A stretch of 64,000 bases of DNA from contig NZ_NNBL01000002.1 in the NCBI RefSeq assembly GCF_002803065.1, positions 434,001 to 498,000 of the forward strand. The letters are read 5' to 3'. Source of the DNA: Streptomyces sp. CB01635. GTDB lineage: Bacteria; Actinomycetota; Actinomycetes; Streptomycetales; Streptomycetaceae. Positions 52,689-62,379 of this stretch are shown piece after piece (position 1 is the stretch's first letter; every line of letters starts with the position of its first letter). A program made the position numbers and the translations under genes. The notes beneath the pieces were generated by a model. That model was not told the origin of the DNA. It made no database searches and saw only the letters and a list, made by a program, of their open reading frames with translations.

Positions 52689-53758
52689 TGAAGCAGATCC
52701 TCTTCGCGGGTGTGATCGGGCTCTTCCTGACCCTGATCGGGACGCCCCTGCTGATCAAGCTCCTTGCGCGCAAGGGCTATGGCCAGTACATCCGTGACGA
52801 CGGCCCGCGCGAGCACCATGCCAAGCGCGGTACGCCGACGATGGGTGGTATCGCCTTCATCCTGGCGACGTTCATCGCGTACTTCATGAGCAAGATCATC
52901 ACCGGCGCCGCGCCGACCCTGTCGGGCCTGCTGGTGCTCGGTCTGATGGGCGGCATGGGCCTGGTCGGCTTCCTCGACGACTACATCAAGATCGTCAAGC
53001 GCCGCTCGCTCGGCCTGCGGGCCAAGGCGAAGATGGCCGGACAGCTGACCGTCGGCATCGCCTTCGCGGTGCTCTCGCTCCAGTTCGCCGACAACCGCGG
53101 CAACACCCCGGCCTCCACGAAGCTCTCCTTCGTGCAGGACTTCGGCTGGACGATCGGCCCGGTCCTGTTCGTGGTCTGGGCGCTGTTCATGATCCTCGCG
53201 ATGTCGAACGGCGTGAACCTCACGGACGGCCTCGACGGCCTCGCCACCGGCGCCTCCGTGATGGTCTTCGGCGCGTACACCTTCATCGGTGTCTGGCAGT
53301 TCCAGGAGTCCTGCGCCAACGCGCAGACCCTCACCAACCCCGCCGCCTGTTTCGAGGTCAGAGACCCACTGGACCTGGCGGTCGTCGCATCCGCCCTGAT
53401 GGGCGCCTGCTTCGGCTTCCTGTGGTGGAACACGTCGCCCGCGAAGATCTTCATGGGTGACACCGGCTCCCTCGCGCTCGGCGGCGCCCTCGCGGGTCTG
53501 GCCATCTGCTCCCGCACGGAGTTCCTGCTCGCTCTGCTCGGCGGCCTGTTCGTCCTGATCACCATGTCCGTGGTCATCCAGGTCGGCTCCTTCCGGCTCA
53601 CCGGCAAGCGCGTCTTCCGTATGGCGCCACTGCAACACCACTTCGAACTCAAGGGCTGGTCCGAAGTCCTTGTGGTGGTCCGCTTCTGGATCATCCAGGG
53701 CATGTGCGTGATCGTCGGACTCGGCCTCTTCTACGCGGGATGGGCAGCCGACAAGTGA
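52685..53758 (+). CDS. mraY: Phospho-N-acetylmuramoyl-pentapeptide transferase
   Basis: A 357-residue membrane enzyme of the polyprenyl-phosphate HexNAc-1-P transferase family with about ten helices, which makes lipid I at the inner face of the membrane. Landmarks are PTMGG in the first loop, the catalytic FLDDYIKI (DD motif), [10 protein letters not shown] and the final [12 protein letters not shown] 52685 overlaps the murF stop, and the murD GTG overlaps the mraY stop by 4 bp. Confidence 0.96.
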   Translation: MMKQILFAGVIGLFLTLIGTPLLIKLLARKGYGQYIRDDGPREHHAKRGTPTMGGIAFILATFIAYFMSKIITGAAPTLSGLLVLGLMGGMGLVGFLDDYIKIVKRRSLGLRAKAKMAGQLTVGIAFAVLSLQFADNRGNTPASTKLSFVQDFGWTIGPVLFVVWALFMILAMSNGVNLTDGLDGLATGASVMVFGAYTFIGVWQFQESCANAQTLTNPAACFEVRDPLDLAVVASALMGACFGFLWWNTSPAKIFMGDTGSLALGGALAGLAICSRTEFLLALLGGLFVLITMSVVIQVGSFRLTGKRVFRMAPLQHHFELKGWSEVLVVVRFWIIQGMCVIVGLGLFYAGWAADK

Positions 53759-55188
53759 CCACTGGGTCCGACTGGCAGAACAAGCGAGTCACCGTCGCCG
53801 GTCTCGGCGTGAGCGGCATCAGTGCCGCCCGCGCCCTGGCCGGCCTCGGCGCGTCGGTCACGGTCGTGGACGGCGGCGACAGCGAGGCGCACCGCGCCAA
53901 GGCGGCCGAGCTCGCGCAGCTCGGCGTCGCGGCCCGACTCGGGGACGCCGAGACGCTCCCCGAAGGCACCGAACTCGTCGTCACGTCACCGGGCTGGAAG
54001 CCCTCGTCCCCGCTCTTCGCGGCGGCGGCGCAGGCCGGCGTGGACGTCGTCGGGGACGTGGAGATCGCCTGGCGCCTGCGTGGCCCCGGCGCCGCTCCCT
54101 GGCTCGCCATCACGGGCACCAACGGCAAGACCACCACGACGCAGATGCTCGCGTCGATCCTGGAAGCGGCGGGCCTGCGCACGGCCGCCGTCGGCAACAT
54201 CGGCACGCCGATCATCGACGTCGTACTCGAAGGCGACGACGCGTACGACGTGTTCGCCGTCGAGCTCTCCTCGTACCAGCTGCACTGGGCGCCCTCGCTG
54301 CGCGCCCACTCCGGGGCGGTCCTCAACCTCGCGCCCGACCACCTCGACTGGCACGGCTCCATGGAGGCGTACGCCGCCGACAAGGGCCGTATCTACGAGG
54401 GCAATCAGGTCGCCTGCGTCTACAACGCCGATGCCACCGACAAGCCGTCGACCGAGGACCTGGTCCGCGAGGCCGACGTCGAGGAGGGCTGTCGCGCGAT
54501 CGGCTTCACCCTCGGCACGCCAGGCCCCTCCCAACTCGGCGTCGTGGACGGCATCCTGGTCGACCGGGCCTTTGTCGACAACCGGCACAAGAACGCCCAG
54601 GAGCTCGCCGAGGTCGCGGACGTCGACCCGCCCGCCCCGCACAACATCGCGAACGCCCTCGCGGCGGCCGCCCTCGCACGCGCCTTCGGCGTGGAGCCCG
54701 CCGCCGTACGCGACGGACTGCGCGCCTTCACGCCGGACGCGCACCGCATCGCGCACGTCGCCGACGTCGACTCAGTCGCCTATGTCGACGACTCCAAGGC
54801 GACCAACACCCATGCCGCGGAAGCCTCTTTGGCCGCGTACGAGTCGATCGTGTGGATCGCGGGCGGGCTCGCCAAGGGCGCGACCTTCGACGAGCTCGTC
54901 ACCAGGTCGGCCAAGCGGCTGCGCGGGGTCGTCCTGTTCGGCCAGGACCGCGCGCTGATCCGGGAAGCCCTCGCGCGACACGCCCCTCACGTCCCGGTGG
55001 TCGACCTCGACCGGACCGACACTGGGGCGATGTCGCAGGCGGTCCGGGAGGCCGCGCGGCTCGCCCGGCCGGGGGACACCGTGCTGATGGCCCCGGCCTG
55101 TGCGTCGATGGACATGTTCACCAACTACAACAAGCGTGGCGACGCGTTCGCGGAAGCGGTCCGCGAACTCGGCTCCACGAGCGTCTGA
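53755..55188 (+). CDS. murD: UDP-MurNAc-L-alanine:D-glutamate ligase
   Basis: A 477-residue Mur ligase. The N-terminal [14 protein letters not shown] is the UDP-binding Rossmann motif, the ATP loop is TGTNGKTTT, and [10 protein letters not shown] and the [13 protein letters not shown] block are diagnostic. GTG 53755 overlaps mraY's stop; an in-frame ATG 15 bases upstream is less likely. A 10-bp hairpin follows the stop, before ftsW. Confidence 0.94.
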   Translation: MTTGSDWQNKRVTVAGLGVSGISAARALAGLGASVTVVDGGDSEAHRAKAAELAQLGVAARLGDAETLPEGTELVVTSPGWKPSSPLFAAAAQAGVDVVGDVEIAWRLRGPGAAPWLAITGTNGKTTTTQMLASILEAAGLRTAAVGNIGTPIIDVVLEGDDAYDVFAVELSSYQLHWAPSLRAHSGAVLNLAPDHLDWHGSMEAYAADKGRIYEGNQVACVYNADATDKPSTEDLVREADVEEGCRAIGFTLGTPGPSQLGVVDGILVDRAFVDNRHKNAQELAEVADVDPPAPHNIANALAAAALARAFGVEPAAVRDGLRAFTPDAHRIAHVADVDSVAYVDDSKATNTHAAEASLAAYESIVWIAGGLAKGATFDELVTRSAKRLRGVVLFGQDRALIREALARHAPHVPVVDLDRTDTGAMSQAVREAARLARPGDTVLMAPACASMDMFTNYNKRGDAFAEAVRELGSTSV

Positions 55189-55198
55189 CGGGGCCTTC

Positions 55199-55223
55199 GG
55201 GTGCCCGGTGACGCCGGGCACCC
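55199..55223 (+). terminator. Intercistronic hairpin between murD and ftsW
   Basis: A perfect 10-bp stem (55199-55208 with 55214-55223, loop TGACG) 11 bases after the murD stop, with no T-run. It could attenuate or stabilise the dcw transcript at this point. Confidence 0.55.
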
Positions 55224-55236
55224 TCGGGAGGGGATC

Positions 55237-55275
55237 GTGGCAGCGTCATCGTCGTACAGCGGTGGGGTGAGCTGA
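55237..55275 (+). CDS. Possible 12-codon upstream ORF coupled to ftsW
   Basis: GTG 55237 follows GGGAGGGG (55226-55233), the strongest ribosome site in this gap, and encodes MAASSSYSGGVS before TGA. The last base of that TGA is the first base of the ftsW ATG, so the stop and start overlap (TGATG). This could couple ftsW translation to the leader peptide. The peptide itself shows no recognisable function; it may not be made. Confidence 0.4.
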   Translation: MAASSSYSGGVS

Positions 55276-56588
55276 TGCCCGGCAGCAGCGCGCGGGCGGC
55301 CCGGCGGTCCCCGGCGGCGCGACCCCCGAAGAAACCGGCCAGGCAGGCCCGCGTCAGCCCCGTACGGCGCCTCTACACCCAGGCCCGCCGCGCCTGGGAC
55401 CGCCCCCTCACCGCGTACTACCTGATCCTCGGCTCCAGCCTCCTGATCACCGTGCTCGGCCTGGTGATGGTCTACTCGGCCTCGATGATCACGGCCCTGC
55501 AGAACGGGCTGCCCAGCTCGTACTACTTCCGCAAGCAGTTCCTCGCGGCGGTGATCGGCGGGGCACTGCTGTTCGCCGCCATGCGGATGCCGGTGAAGCT
55601 GCACCGCGCGCTGGCCTACCCGCTGCTCACCGTCAGCGTCTTCCTGATGGTCCTCGTGCAGGTGCCGGGGATAGGAGTCTCCATCGGGGGCAACCAGAAC
55701 TGGATCTCGCTGGGCGGCCCCTTCATGCTCCAGCCCAGCGAGTTCGGGAAGCTGGCCCTCGTCCTGTGGGGCGCGGACCTCATGGCGCGCAAGCACGACA
55801 AGCGGCTGCTCACCCAGTGGAAACACATGCTGGTGCCGCTCGTCCCGGTGGCCTTCCTGCTGCTCGGGCTGATCATGCTCGGCGGCGACATGGGCACGGC
55901 GATCCTGCTCACCGCCATCCTCTTCGGACTGCTCTGGCTGGCCGGGGCGCCCACCCGTCTGTTCGTCGGTGTGCTCTCCGTCGCGGCCGCCATCGGCGTC
56001 TTCCTCATCAGGACCAGCCCGAACCGGATGGCACGCCTGTCCTGCCTCGGCTCCACGGACGCGGGCCCCGACGACATCTGCTGGCAGGGACTGCACGGCA
56101 TCTACGCCCTCGCTTCGGGCGGATTCTTCGGATCCGGGCTCGGTGCGAGTGTGGAAAAATGGGGCCAACTACCCGAAGCGCACACCGACTTCATCTTCGC
56201 CATCACCGGCGAGGAACTGGGCCTTGCGGGGACGCTGTCGGTGCTCGCCCTGTACGCGGCTCTAGGCTATGCGGGTATCCGCGTGGCCGGACGCACGGAG
56301 GACCCCTTCGTGAGGTACGCCGCGGGTGGCGTGACCACCTGGATCACGGCTCAGGCCGTGGTCAACCTCGGTGCGGTGCTCGGTCTCCTGCCGATCGCCG
56401 GTGTCCCGCTCCCGCTGTTCTCGTACGGGGGGTCAGCGTTGCTGCCGACCATGTTCGCCGTAGGACTTCTGATCGCGTTCGCGCGGCAGGAACCCGCGGC
56501 GCGGGCGGCCCTGGCCATGCGGCAGCCTCGGATGAGATGGAACACGATGCGACGGCGCGCCACGGCGCGTACGTCCGGAGAGCGGTGA
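55275..56588 (+). CDS. ftsW: Peptidoglycan glycosyltransferase FtsW (SEDS family)
   Basis: A 437-residue membrane protein with ten helices of the SEDS family. It polymerises lipid II into septal glycan chains together with FtsI. The sequence has a 45-residue basic N-terminus, the GGNQNWISLG motif near the catalytic region, PSEFGK and GEELGLAG, and the terminal FSYGGSALL. It begins at ATG 55275, overlapping the stop of a short leader ORF. Confidence 0.95.
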   Translation: MPGSSARAARRSPAARPPKKPARQARVSPVRRLYTQARRAWDRPLTAYYLILGSSLLITVLGLVMVYSASMITALQNGLPSSYYFRKQFLAAVIGGALLFAAMRMPVKLHRALAYPLLTVSVFLMVLVQVPGIGVSIGGNQNWISLGGPFMLQPSEFGKLALVLWGADLMARKHDKRLLTQWKHMLVPLVPVAFLLLGLIMLGGDMGTAILLTAILFGLLWLAGAPTRLFVGVLSVAAAIGVFLIRTSPNRMARLSCLGSTDAGPDDICWQGLHGIYALASGGFFGSGLGASVEKWGQLPEAHTDFIFAITGEELGLAGTLSVLALYAALGYAGIRVAGRTEDPFVRYAAGGVTTWITAQAVVNLGAVLGLLPIAGVPLPLFSYGGSALLPTMFAVGLLIAFARQEPAARAALAMRQPRMRWNTMRRRATARTSGER

Positions 56589-56594
56589 ATTTCG

Positions 56595-57689
56595 GTGCAT
56601 GTCGTACTCGCCGGCGGGGGGACCGCCGGCCACATCGAGCCCGCGCTCGCCCTCGCGGACGCCCTGCGCAGGCAGGACCCGACCGTGGGCATCACGGCCC
56701 TCGGTACGGAGAAGGGGCTCGAGACGCGGCTCGTACCCGAGCGCGGATACGAACTCGCGCTGATCCCCGCCGTACCGCTGCCGCGCAAGCCAACCCCTGA
56801 ACTGATCACCGTCCCGGGCCGGCTGCGCGGCACGATCAAGGCGGCCGAGCAGATCCTGGAGCGCACCAAGGCGGACTGCGTCGTCGGCTTCGGCGGCTAT
56901 GTCGCCCTGCCCGGCTACCTCGCGGCCAAGCGCCTCGGTGTGCCGATCGTCGTGCACGAGGCCAACGCACGCCCCGGCCTCGCCAACAAGATCGGTTCCC
57001 GCTACGCCGCGGGCGTCGCGGTCTCTACGCCCGACAGCAAGCTGCGCGGCGCCCGCTACATCGGCATCCCGCTGCGCCGCACCATCGCCACGCTCGACCG
57101 GGCGCGCGTACGGCCCGAGGCGCGCGCCGCCTTCGGCCTCGACCCGAATCTGCCGACGCTCCTCGTCTCCGGCGGCTCCCAGGGCGCCCGCCGCCTCAAC
57201 GAGGTCGTCCAGCGGGTCGCTCCGCTGCTCCAGCAGTCCGGCATCCAGATCCTGCACGTCGTCGGTCCGAAGAACGAACTGCCGCACGTCCAGCAGATGC
57301 CGGGGATGCCCCCGTACATCCCGGTACCGTACGTGGACCGGATGGACCTCGCGTACGCCGCGGCCGACATGATGCTCTGCCGCGCGGGCGCGATGACCGT
57401 CGCCGAACTCTCCGCCGTCGGGCTCCCCGCCGCCTACGTCCCGCTGCCCATCGGCAACGGCGAACAGCGGCTCAACGCCCAGCCGGTGGTCAAGGCCGGC
57501 GGCGGACTGCTGGTCGACGACGCGGAACTGACGCCCGAGTGGATCATGGGCAACGTTTTGCCCGTGCTCGGCGACCCGCACCGGCTGTACGAGATGTCCC
57601 GCGCCGCCTCCGAGTTCGGCCGCCGGGACGCCGACGAGCTGCTCGTCGGCATGGTGCGCGAGGCGATCGCCTCGCGCCACCGCCAATAA
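56595..57689 (+). CDS. murG: Lipid II synthase MurG
   Basis: A 364-residue GT28 glycosyltransferase that adds GlcNAc to lipid I. The N-terminal G-loop reads GGGTAGHIEPALALA (A where E. coli has G, common in actinobacteria), a second G-rich loop VSGGSQGARRLNE and the EQRLNAQ donor-sugar region are intact. GTG 56595 lies 6 bases after ftsW. A murC gene, normally next in mycobacteria, is absent; ftsQ follows after 91 bases. Confidence 0.95.
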   Translation: MHVVLAGGGTAGHIEPALALADALRRQDPTVGITALGTEKGLETRLVPERGYELALIPAVPLPRKPTPELITVPGRLRGTIKAAEQILERTKADCVVGFGGYVALPGYLAAKRLGVPIVVHEANARPGLANKIGSRYAAGVAVSTPDSKLRGARYIGIPLRRTIATLDRARVRPEARAAFGLDPNLPTLLVSGGSQGARRLNEVVQRVAPLLQQSGIQILHVVGPKNELPHVQQMPGMPPYIPVPYVDRMDLAYAAADMMLCRAGAMTVAELSAVGLPAAYVPLPIGNGEQRLNAQPVVKAGGGLLVDDAELTPEWIMGNVLPVLGDPHRLYEMSRAASEFGRRDADELLVGMVREAIASRHRQ

Positions 57690-57780
57690 CACACCGGCGA
57701 GTGAGCCGAAGGGGCGCGCCGGGCTCTCGCCACCGGTCGAGGCGCCCCGGAGGTGAACCGAGCCAGGAACGGGAGTGCGC

Positions 57781-58623
57781 GTGGCCGGACCGACGACCGC
57801 AGACCGCGGCGAGCGGCACAAGCCGAAGTCCGGCCCGCCCCGGCCCCCTCGGGGCCGCCTGCGCCTGCGGCGCCCGCGCCTCCTGATCGTGACGGGGGTC
57901 GCGCTCCTCCTGCTCGGCGTCGGCGCCGTCTGGCTCCTGTACGGCTCTCAGTGGCTGAGGGTGGAGCGCGTGACGACCTCGGGGACCGGAGTCCTGACGC
58001 CCGCTCAAGTGCGCGCGGCCGCGGCTGTTCCGGTCGGCGCCCCGCTGATTTCCGTCGATACGGGCGTCATTGAGGACCGTCTTCGCCGGAAATTGCCCCG
58101 GATCGACTCGGTTGAGGTCACGCGTTCCTGGCCGCACGGAATCGGATTGCAAGTGACCGAGCGCAAGCCGGTTCTGATTGCCGAAAACGGTAAAAACAGC
58201 AGTAAGGGCGGAAATCGCGAAGGGGGCGCCAACGCGGGCAAGTTCGTCGAAATCGACGCCAAGGGTGTCCGTTTCGCGACCGTGCAGAAGGCCCCCCGGG
58301 GCGTTCCCCGACTGGAATTGACGCCGGATCAGTCGGGCGCCGCGGCAAGCCTTCGGCGCTTCGGGCCGGACCGTCTGGTGCGTGAGGCGGTCCGCGTCGC
58401 GGGTGATCTGCCCCCGGCCGTGGCCCGTGACACCCGTGCGGTCAGGGTCCGTTCGTACGACGATGTGTCCCTGGAGCTGAGCGGCGGCCGCACCGTCGCA
58501 TGGGGAAGTGGTGAGAAGGGTGACACCAAGGCGACCACGCTCACCGCCCTCATGAAAGCGGCCCCGAAGGCGCGGCACTTCGACGTAAGTGTCCCCACCG
58601 CCCCTGCGTCATCGGGTAGTTGA
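57781..58623 (+). CDS. ftsQ: Division protein FtsQ
   Basis: A 280-residue bitopic protein: a basic N-terminus (about 1-34), one membrane helix (about 35-57), a POTRA domain (VERVTTSGTGVLTPAQV to LPRIDSVEVTRSWPHG), and a C-terminal beta domain. The GTG at 57781 (VAGPTTADR) is 5 bases after GGGAG, better than the GTG at 57775. A Lys/Gly/Asn-rich stretch of about 20 residues (near 135-155, ENGKNSSKGGNREGG) with unusually A/T-rich codons interrupts the domain. Confidence 0.88.
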   Translation: MAGPTTADRGERHKPKSGPPRPPRGRLRLRRPRLLIVTGVALLLLGVGAVWLLYGSQWLRVERVTTSGTGVLTPAQVRAAAAVPVGAPLISVDTGVIEDRLRRKLPRIDSVEVTRSWPHGIGLQVTERKPVLIAENGKNSSKGGNREGGANAGKFVEIDAKGVRFATVQKAPRGVPRLELTPDQSGAAASLRRFGPDRLVREAVRVAGDLPPAVARDTRAVRVRSYDDVSLELSGGRTVAWGSGEKGDTKATTLTALMKAAPKARHFDVSVPTAPASSGS

Positions 58624-58908
58624 CGCACATCAGCGCAGGCCAGCACCCTGGTTGGGCACTGCTACGGCTGATCACATAGGGTGAAAAGAAAAACGGGAGG
58701 TTCGGCGTGTTCGTTGAACGTGCGCCACTTGTCGACTTAGTGTCCTGTTCGGAAGAGTCCAGGGAACAGACACACTGGTAACCCTAAACTTCAGCGTTAG
58801 GGTTCGGGTCGGCAGACAAGCAGTCCGGGCCGCCCCATTTCGGCATCAGTCGTCGCAACGTACCAATGCGAGGCGGCGACACGTAACTCGAGGCGAGAGG
58901 CCTTCGAC
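58624..58908 (+). promoter_or_regulatory. ftsZ control region
   Basis: 285 bases with several conserved signals. An 8-bp inverted repeat AACCCTAA / TTAGGGTT (58780-58787 with 58797-58804) sits mid-way; two GACAC motifs, the core bound by WhiA, are at 58769-58773 and 58878-58882. S. coelicolor ftsZ has three promoters here, one sporulation-specific. A TTGAAC near 58713 could be a -35. The region holds no reading frame. Confidence 0.65.
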
Positions 58909-60120
58909 GTGGCAGCACCGCAGAACTACCTCGCAGTCATCAAAGTCATCGGTGTCGGCGGCGGTGGTGTCAATGCCATCAACCGGATGATCGAGGTCGG
59001 TCTCAAGGGCGTCGAGTTCATCGCCATCAACACCGACGCGCAAGCTCTGTTGATGAGCGACGCGGACGTCAAGCTCGACGTCGGCCGTGAACTCACCCGC
59101 GGACTCGGCGCCGGAGCCAATCCGGCCGTCGGACGCAAGGCGGCCGAGGATCACCGCGAGGAGATCGAGGAGGTCCTCAAGGGGGCCGACATGGTCTTCG
59201 TCACCGCCGGCGAAGGCGGTGGCACCGGCACTGGCGGCGCACCTGTCGTCGCCAACATCGCCCGCTCGCTGGGCGCCCTGACGATCGGTGTGGTCACCCG
59301 GCCGTTCACCTTCGAGGGCCGGCGCCGGGCGAACCAGGCGGAGGACGGCATCGCCGAGCTCCGCGAAGAGGTCGACACCCTCATCGTCATCCCCAACGAC
59401 CGTCTCCTGTCCATCTCGGACCGGCAGGTCTCCGTCCTCGACGCCTTCAAGTCGGCCGACCAGGTCCTGCTGTCCGGTGTCCAGGGCATCACCGACCTGA
59501 TCACCACGCCCGGCCTGATCAACCTCGACTTCGCCGACGTCAAGTCGGTCATGTCCGAGGCCGGTTCGGCGCTCATGGGCATCGGCTCCGCCCGCGGCGA
59601 CGACCGCGCGGTGGCGGCCGCGGAGATGGCGATCTCCTCGCCGCTCCTCGAAGCGTCCATCGACGGCGCTCGCGGAGTGCTGCTCTCCATCTCCGGCGGC
59701 TCCGACCTCGGTCTCTTCGAGATCAACGAGGCGGCGCAGCTGGTCAGTGAGGCCGCACACCCCGAGGCCAACATCATCTTCGGTGCCGTCATCGACGACG
59801 CCCTGGGCGACGAGGTGCGGGTCACGGTCATCGCGGCCGGCTTCGACGGCGGACAGCCGCCGTCCAAGCGGGACAACGTGATCGGCGGCGCGTCCGCCAA
59901 GCGCGAGGAGCCGGCACCGCGAGCCACCGAGGCCCGCCCGTCCTTCGGCAGCCTCGGCAGCGTCACCCCGCGCGACGAACCGAAGGCTCCGGAGCCCGTC
60001 GAGGCCGCCCCGGCGAACGAGATGCCGTCCGCCCCGGTCGTCTCGCCGCAGGTTCCGCCGGCCCGTCCCTACCAGGACAGCCAGGCCGAAGAGCTGGACG
60101 TGCCGGACTTCCTGAAGTGA
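58909..60120 (+). CDS. ftsZ: Cell division GTPase FtsZ
   Basis: A 403-residue tubulin homologue that forms the Z ring. The GTP-binding signature GGGTGTG is at 103-109, the T7-synergy loop [11 protein letters not shown] is intact, and a disordered linker of about 75 residues leads to the conserved C-terminal peptide [10 protein letters not shown] that binds SepF and FtsW. GTG 58909 is the start, as in other streptomycetes. Ribosome site GAGGCGAGAGG upstream. Confidence 0.98.
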   Translation: MAAPQNYLAVIKVIGVGGGGVNAINRMIEVGLKGVEFIAINTDAQALLMSDADVKLDVGRELTRGLGAGANPAVGRKAAEDHREEIEEVLKGADMVFVTAGEGGGTGTGGAPVVANIARSLGALTIGVVTRPFTFEGRRRANQAEDGIAELREEVDTLIVIPNDRLLSISDRQVSVLDAFKSADQVLLSGVQGITDLITTPGLINLDFADVKSVMSEAGSALMGIGSARGDDRAVAAAEMAISSPLLEASIDGARGVLLSISGGSDLGLFEINEAAQLVSEAAHPEANIIFGAVIDDALGDEVRVTVIAAGFDGGQPPSKRDNVIGGASAKREEPAPRATEARPSFGSLGSVTPRDEPKAPEPVEAAPANEMPSAPVVSPQVPPARPYQDSQAEELDVPDFLK

Positions 60121-60159
60121 GCGGCACAAGTGACCTGCAGAAGTGACCTCCTGAAGTGA
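60106..60159 (+). repeat. Four tandem 13-bp repeats at the ftsZ-pgeF junction
   Basis: AAGTGA recurs at 60115, 60128, 60141 and 60154, exactly 13 bases apart. The 15-base blocks ending at 60120 and 60159 (GACTTCCTGAAGTGA and GACCTCCTGAAGTGA) differ at one base. The array covers the ftsZ stop and the pgeF start. Confidence 0.85.
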
Positions 60160-60887
60160 TAGGACAGCGCGACCACGCGAGCGGCGCCCACTTCGCCTTC
60201 ACCGACCGGTGGGGCGGGGTGAGCGCCGCTCCGTACGAGGAGCTCAACCTCGGCGGCTCGGTCGGCGACGACCCGGCCGCCGTCCACGCCAACCGCAAGA
60301 GGGCGGCGCAGTCGCTCGGCTTCGACCCGGCGCACGTGGTCTGGATGAACCAGGTGCACGGCCCGGACGTCGCGGTGGTCGACGGACCCTGGGGTACGGC
60401 GGCCGACATCCCGTCCGTCGACGCGATCGTCACCGCACGGCGCGGACTCGCTCTCGCCGTACTCACCGCGGACTGCACCCCGGTCCTGCTCGCCGACCCC
60501 GTCGCGGGAATCGCCGCCGCCGCCCACGCCGGACGCCCCGGCATGGTCGCCGGAGTCGTCCCCGCGGCGGTAGCGGCGATGGTGGAACTCGGCGCCGACC
60601 CCGCCCGCGTCGTGGCCCGCACCGGCCCCGCCGTCTGCGGGAAGTGCTACGAAGTCCCGGACGGAATGCGCGCCGAGGTGGCCGCCGTGGAACCCGCGGC
60701 GTTCGCCGAAACCAGCTGGGGAACTCCTGCCGTCGATGTGACCGCCGGAGTGCATGCCCAGCTGGAGCGGCTCGGGGTGCGTGACCGGCAGCTGTCGCCG
60801 GTGTGCACCCTGGAGTCGCACGACCACTTCTCGTACCGCCGCGACCGCACCACCGGTCGGCTCGCAGGCTATGTCTGGCTGGACTGA
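60156..60887 (+). CDS. pgeF: Peptidoglycan editing factor PgeF (YlmD/laccase-domain)
   Basis: A 243-residue protein of the YfiH/PgeF family, which removes wrongly made UDP-MurNAc-serine by hydrolysing the amide bond. The family cysteine and histidines are in the TADCTPVLLAD block, AAAHAGRPG, and near VCTLESHDHFSYRRD. GTG 60156 lies in the tandem repeat and has no Shine-Dalgarno, so its translation may depend on coupling to ftsZ. Position after ftsZ is universal in actinobacteria. Confidence 0.87.
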   Translation: MIGQRDHASGAHFAFTDRWGGVSAAPYEELNLGGSVGDDPAAVHANRKRAAQSLGFDPAHVVWMNQVHGPDVAVVDGPWGTAADIPSVDAIVTARRGLALAVLTADCTPVLLADPVAGIAAAAHAGRPGMVAGVVPAAVAAMVELGADPARVVARTGPAVCGKCYEVPDGMRAEVAAVEPAAFAETSWGTPAVDVTAGVHAQLERLGVRDRQLSPVCTLESHDHFSYRRDRTTGRLAGYVWLD

Positions 60888-60893
60888 TGGGAC

Positions 60894-61613
60894 ATGACGG
60901 ACCGTAAGGCTCAACTCGCAGCAAATCTGGCACAGGTGGAGGAACGTATCGCTTCGGCGTGCGTCGCCGCAGGGCGTAAGCGCGAGGAAGTGACCCTGAT
61001 CGTGGTCACCAAGACGTACCCCGCGAGCGATGTGCGGATCTTGTCGGAACTCGGTGTGCGCGATGTCGCCGAGAACCGCGACCAGGACGCGGCGCCCAAG
61101 GCGGCGGAATGCGCGGACCTGCCGCTCCGGTGGCACTTTGTCGGTCAGCTGCAGACCAACAAGGTTCGCTCCGTGGTCGGTTATGCCGATGTCGTGCAGT
61201 CCGTCGACCGCTCGAAGCTCGTCACGTCGCTGTCGACGGCGGCCGTGCGCGCGGAGCGCGAACTCGGCTGCCTGATCCAGGTCGCGCTCGACGCCGGGGA
61301 GAACGGGCGGGGCGAGCGCGGTGGCGTGGGGCCGGGCGGAATCGGGGAGTTGGCGGCAATTGTGGCGGACGCTCCCGGTTTGCGACTCGACGGTCTGATG
61401 ACGGTCGCACCGCTCACCGGCCCGTACGCGGACCGCCAACAGGCCGCGTTCGAGCGGCTGATGGATTTGTCGACTGACCTGCGCCGGGCTCATCCGGCTG
61501 CGAACATGGTGTCAGCAGGGATGAGTGCGGACCTCGAACAGGCCGTGGCGGCCGGAGCGACACATGTGCGCGTCGGTACGGCGGTACTCGGAGTCCGACC
61601 CAGGCTCGGGTAA
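60894..61613 (+). CDS. yggS: YggS/ProSC-type pyridoxal-phosphate homeostasis protein
   Basis: A 239-residue PLP-binding TIM barrel. The Schiff-base lysine is K40 in LIVVTKTYP; the family blocks WHFVGQLQTNKVR, LDGLMTVAP and SAGMSADLEQAV are conserved, and AENRDQDAAPK replaces the usual GENYVQE. It keeps free PLP in balance; it does not catalyse a known reaction. ATG 60894 lies 6 bases after pgeF. Confidence 0.92.
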   Translation: MTDRKAQLAANLAQVEERIASACVAAGRKREEVTLIVVTKTYPASDVRILSELGVRDVAENRDQDAAPKAAECADLPLRWHFVGQLQTNKVRSVVGYADVVQSVDRSKLVTSLSTAAVRAERELGCLIQVALDAGENGRGERGGVGPGGIGELAAIVADAPGLRLDGLMTVAPLTGPYADRQQAAFERLMDLSTDLRRAHPAANMVSAGMSADLEQAVAAGATHVRVGTAVLGVRPRLG

Positions 61614-61740
61614 CGTCGCCAAGAAGTCGGACCACAGCAGAAAATATGGTCATTCTCGCTGATGGGCGGGGAGATCGCGTGGATCGCAGGCACTTTGGTT
61701 GACGTCAGCCGATCCACCACAGAGCGGAGGACTCAGAGCA

Positions 61741-62379
61741 ATGGCCGGCGCGATGCGCAAGATGGCGGTCTACCTCGGCCTCGTGGAGGACGATGGGTAC
61801 GACGGCCGGGGCTTCGACCCCGACGACGACTTCGAGCCCGAGCTGGACCCCGAACCTGAGCGGGACCGCAGGCGGCACGAACCCTCGCATCAGTCGCACA
61901 ACACTCATCAGCCACACCAGTCCCAACGGGACGAATCGGTACGAGTGGTGCCGCCCCCCGCCCAGCGCGAACCGGTCCCGCTGCCCGCGGAATCCGGACG
62001 TCCGGCGCGAATCGCCCCCGTGGCATCCATCACACCTGAACGCCAGAGCCTGGAGAAGAACGCACCGGTGATCATGCCCAAGGTTGTGTCCGAGCGGGAG
62101 CCCTACCGCATCACGACGCTGCACCCCCGGACGTACAACGAGGCCCGTACCATCGGGGAACACTTCCGTGAGGGCACTCCTGTGATCATGAATCTGACGG
62201 AGATGGACGACACCGACGCGAAGCGACTTGTCGACTTTGCCGCCGGTCTTGTCTTCGGTCTGCACGGCAGCATTGAGCGGGTGACGCAGAAGGTGTTCCT
62301 GTTGTCGCCTGCTAACGTCGATGTCACGGCAGAGGACAAGGCCCGCATCGCAGAGGGCGGGTTCTTCAATCAGAGCTGA
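61741..62379 (+). CDS. sepF: Cell division protein SepF
   Basis: A 212-residue protein. The N-terminal amphipathic membrane-targeting helix ([17 protein letters not shown]) leads to a disordered acidic and His/Gln-rich linker (about 20-115) and then the SepF core ([41 protein letters not shown]) that polymerises and binds the FtsZ C-terminus to anchor it to the membrane. GGAGG is 10 bases before ATG 61741. Confidence 0.95.
   Translation: MAGAMRKMAVYLGLVEDDGYDGRGFDPDDDFEPELDPEPERDRRRHEPSHQSHNTHQPHQSQRDESVRVVPPPAQREPVPLPAESGRPARIAPVASITPERQSLEKNAPVIMPKVVSEREPYRITTLHPRTYNEARTIGEHFREGTPVIMNLTEMDDTDAKRLVDFAAGLVFGLHGSIERVTQKVFLLSPANVDVTAEDKARIAEGGFFNQS

Noticed and set aside
58705..58727. GTTC-GTT-GAAC element upstream of ftsZ as a LexA box
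   Set aside because: The half-sites are in the wrong order and too close for the actinobacterial GAAC-N4-GTTC site.
61662..61859. 65-codon frame overlapping the start of sepF
   Set aside because: It begins at a plausible ATG but is out of frame with SepF and ends in Arg-rich sequence; sepF has a good start and family domain.
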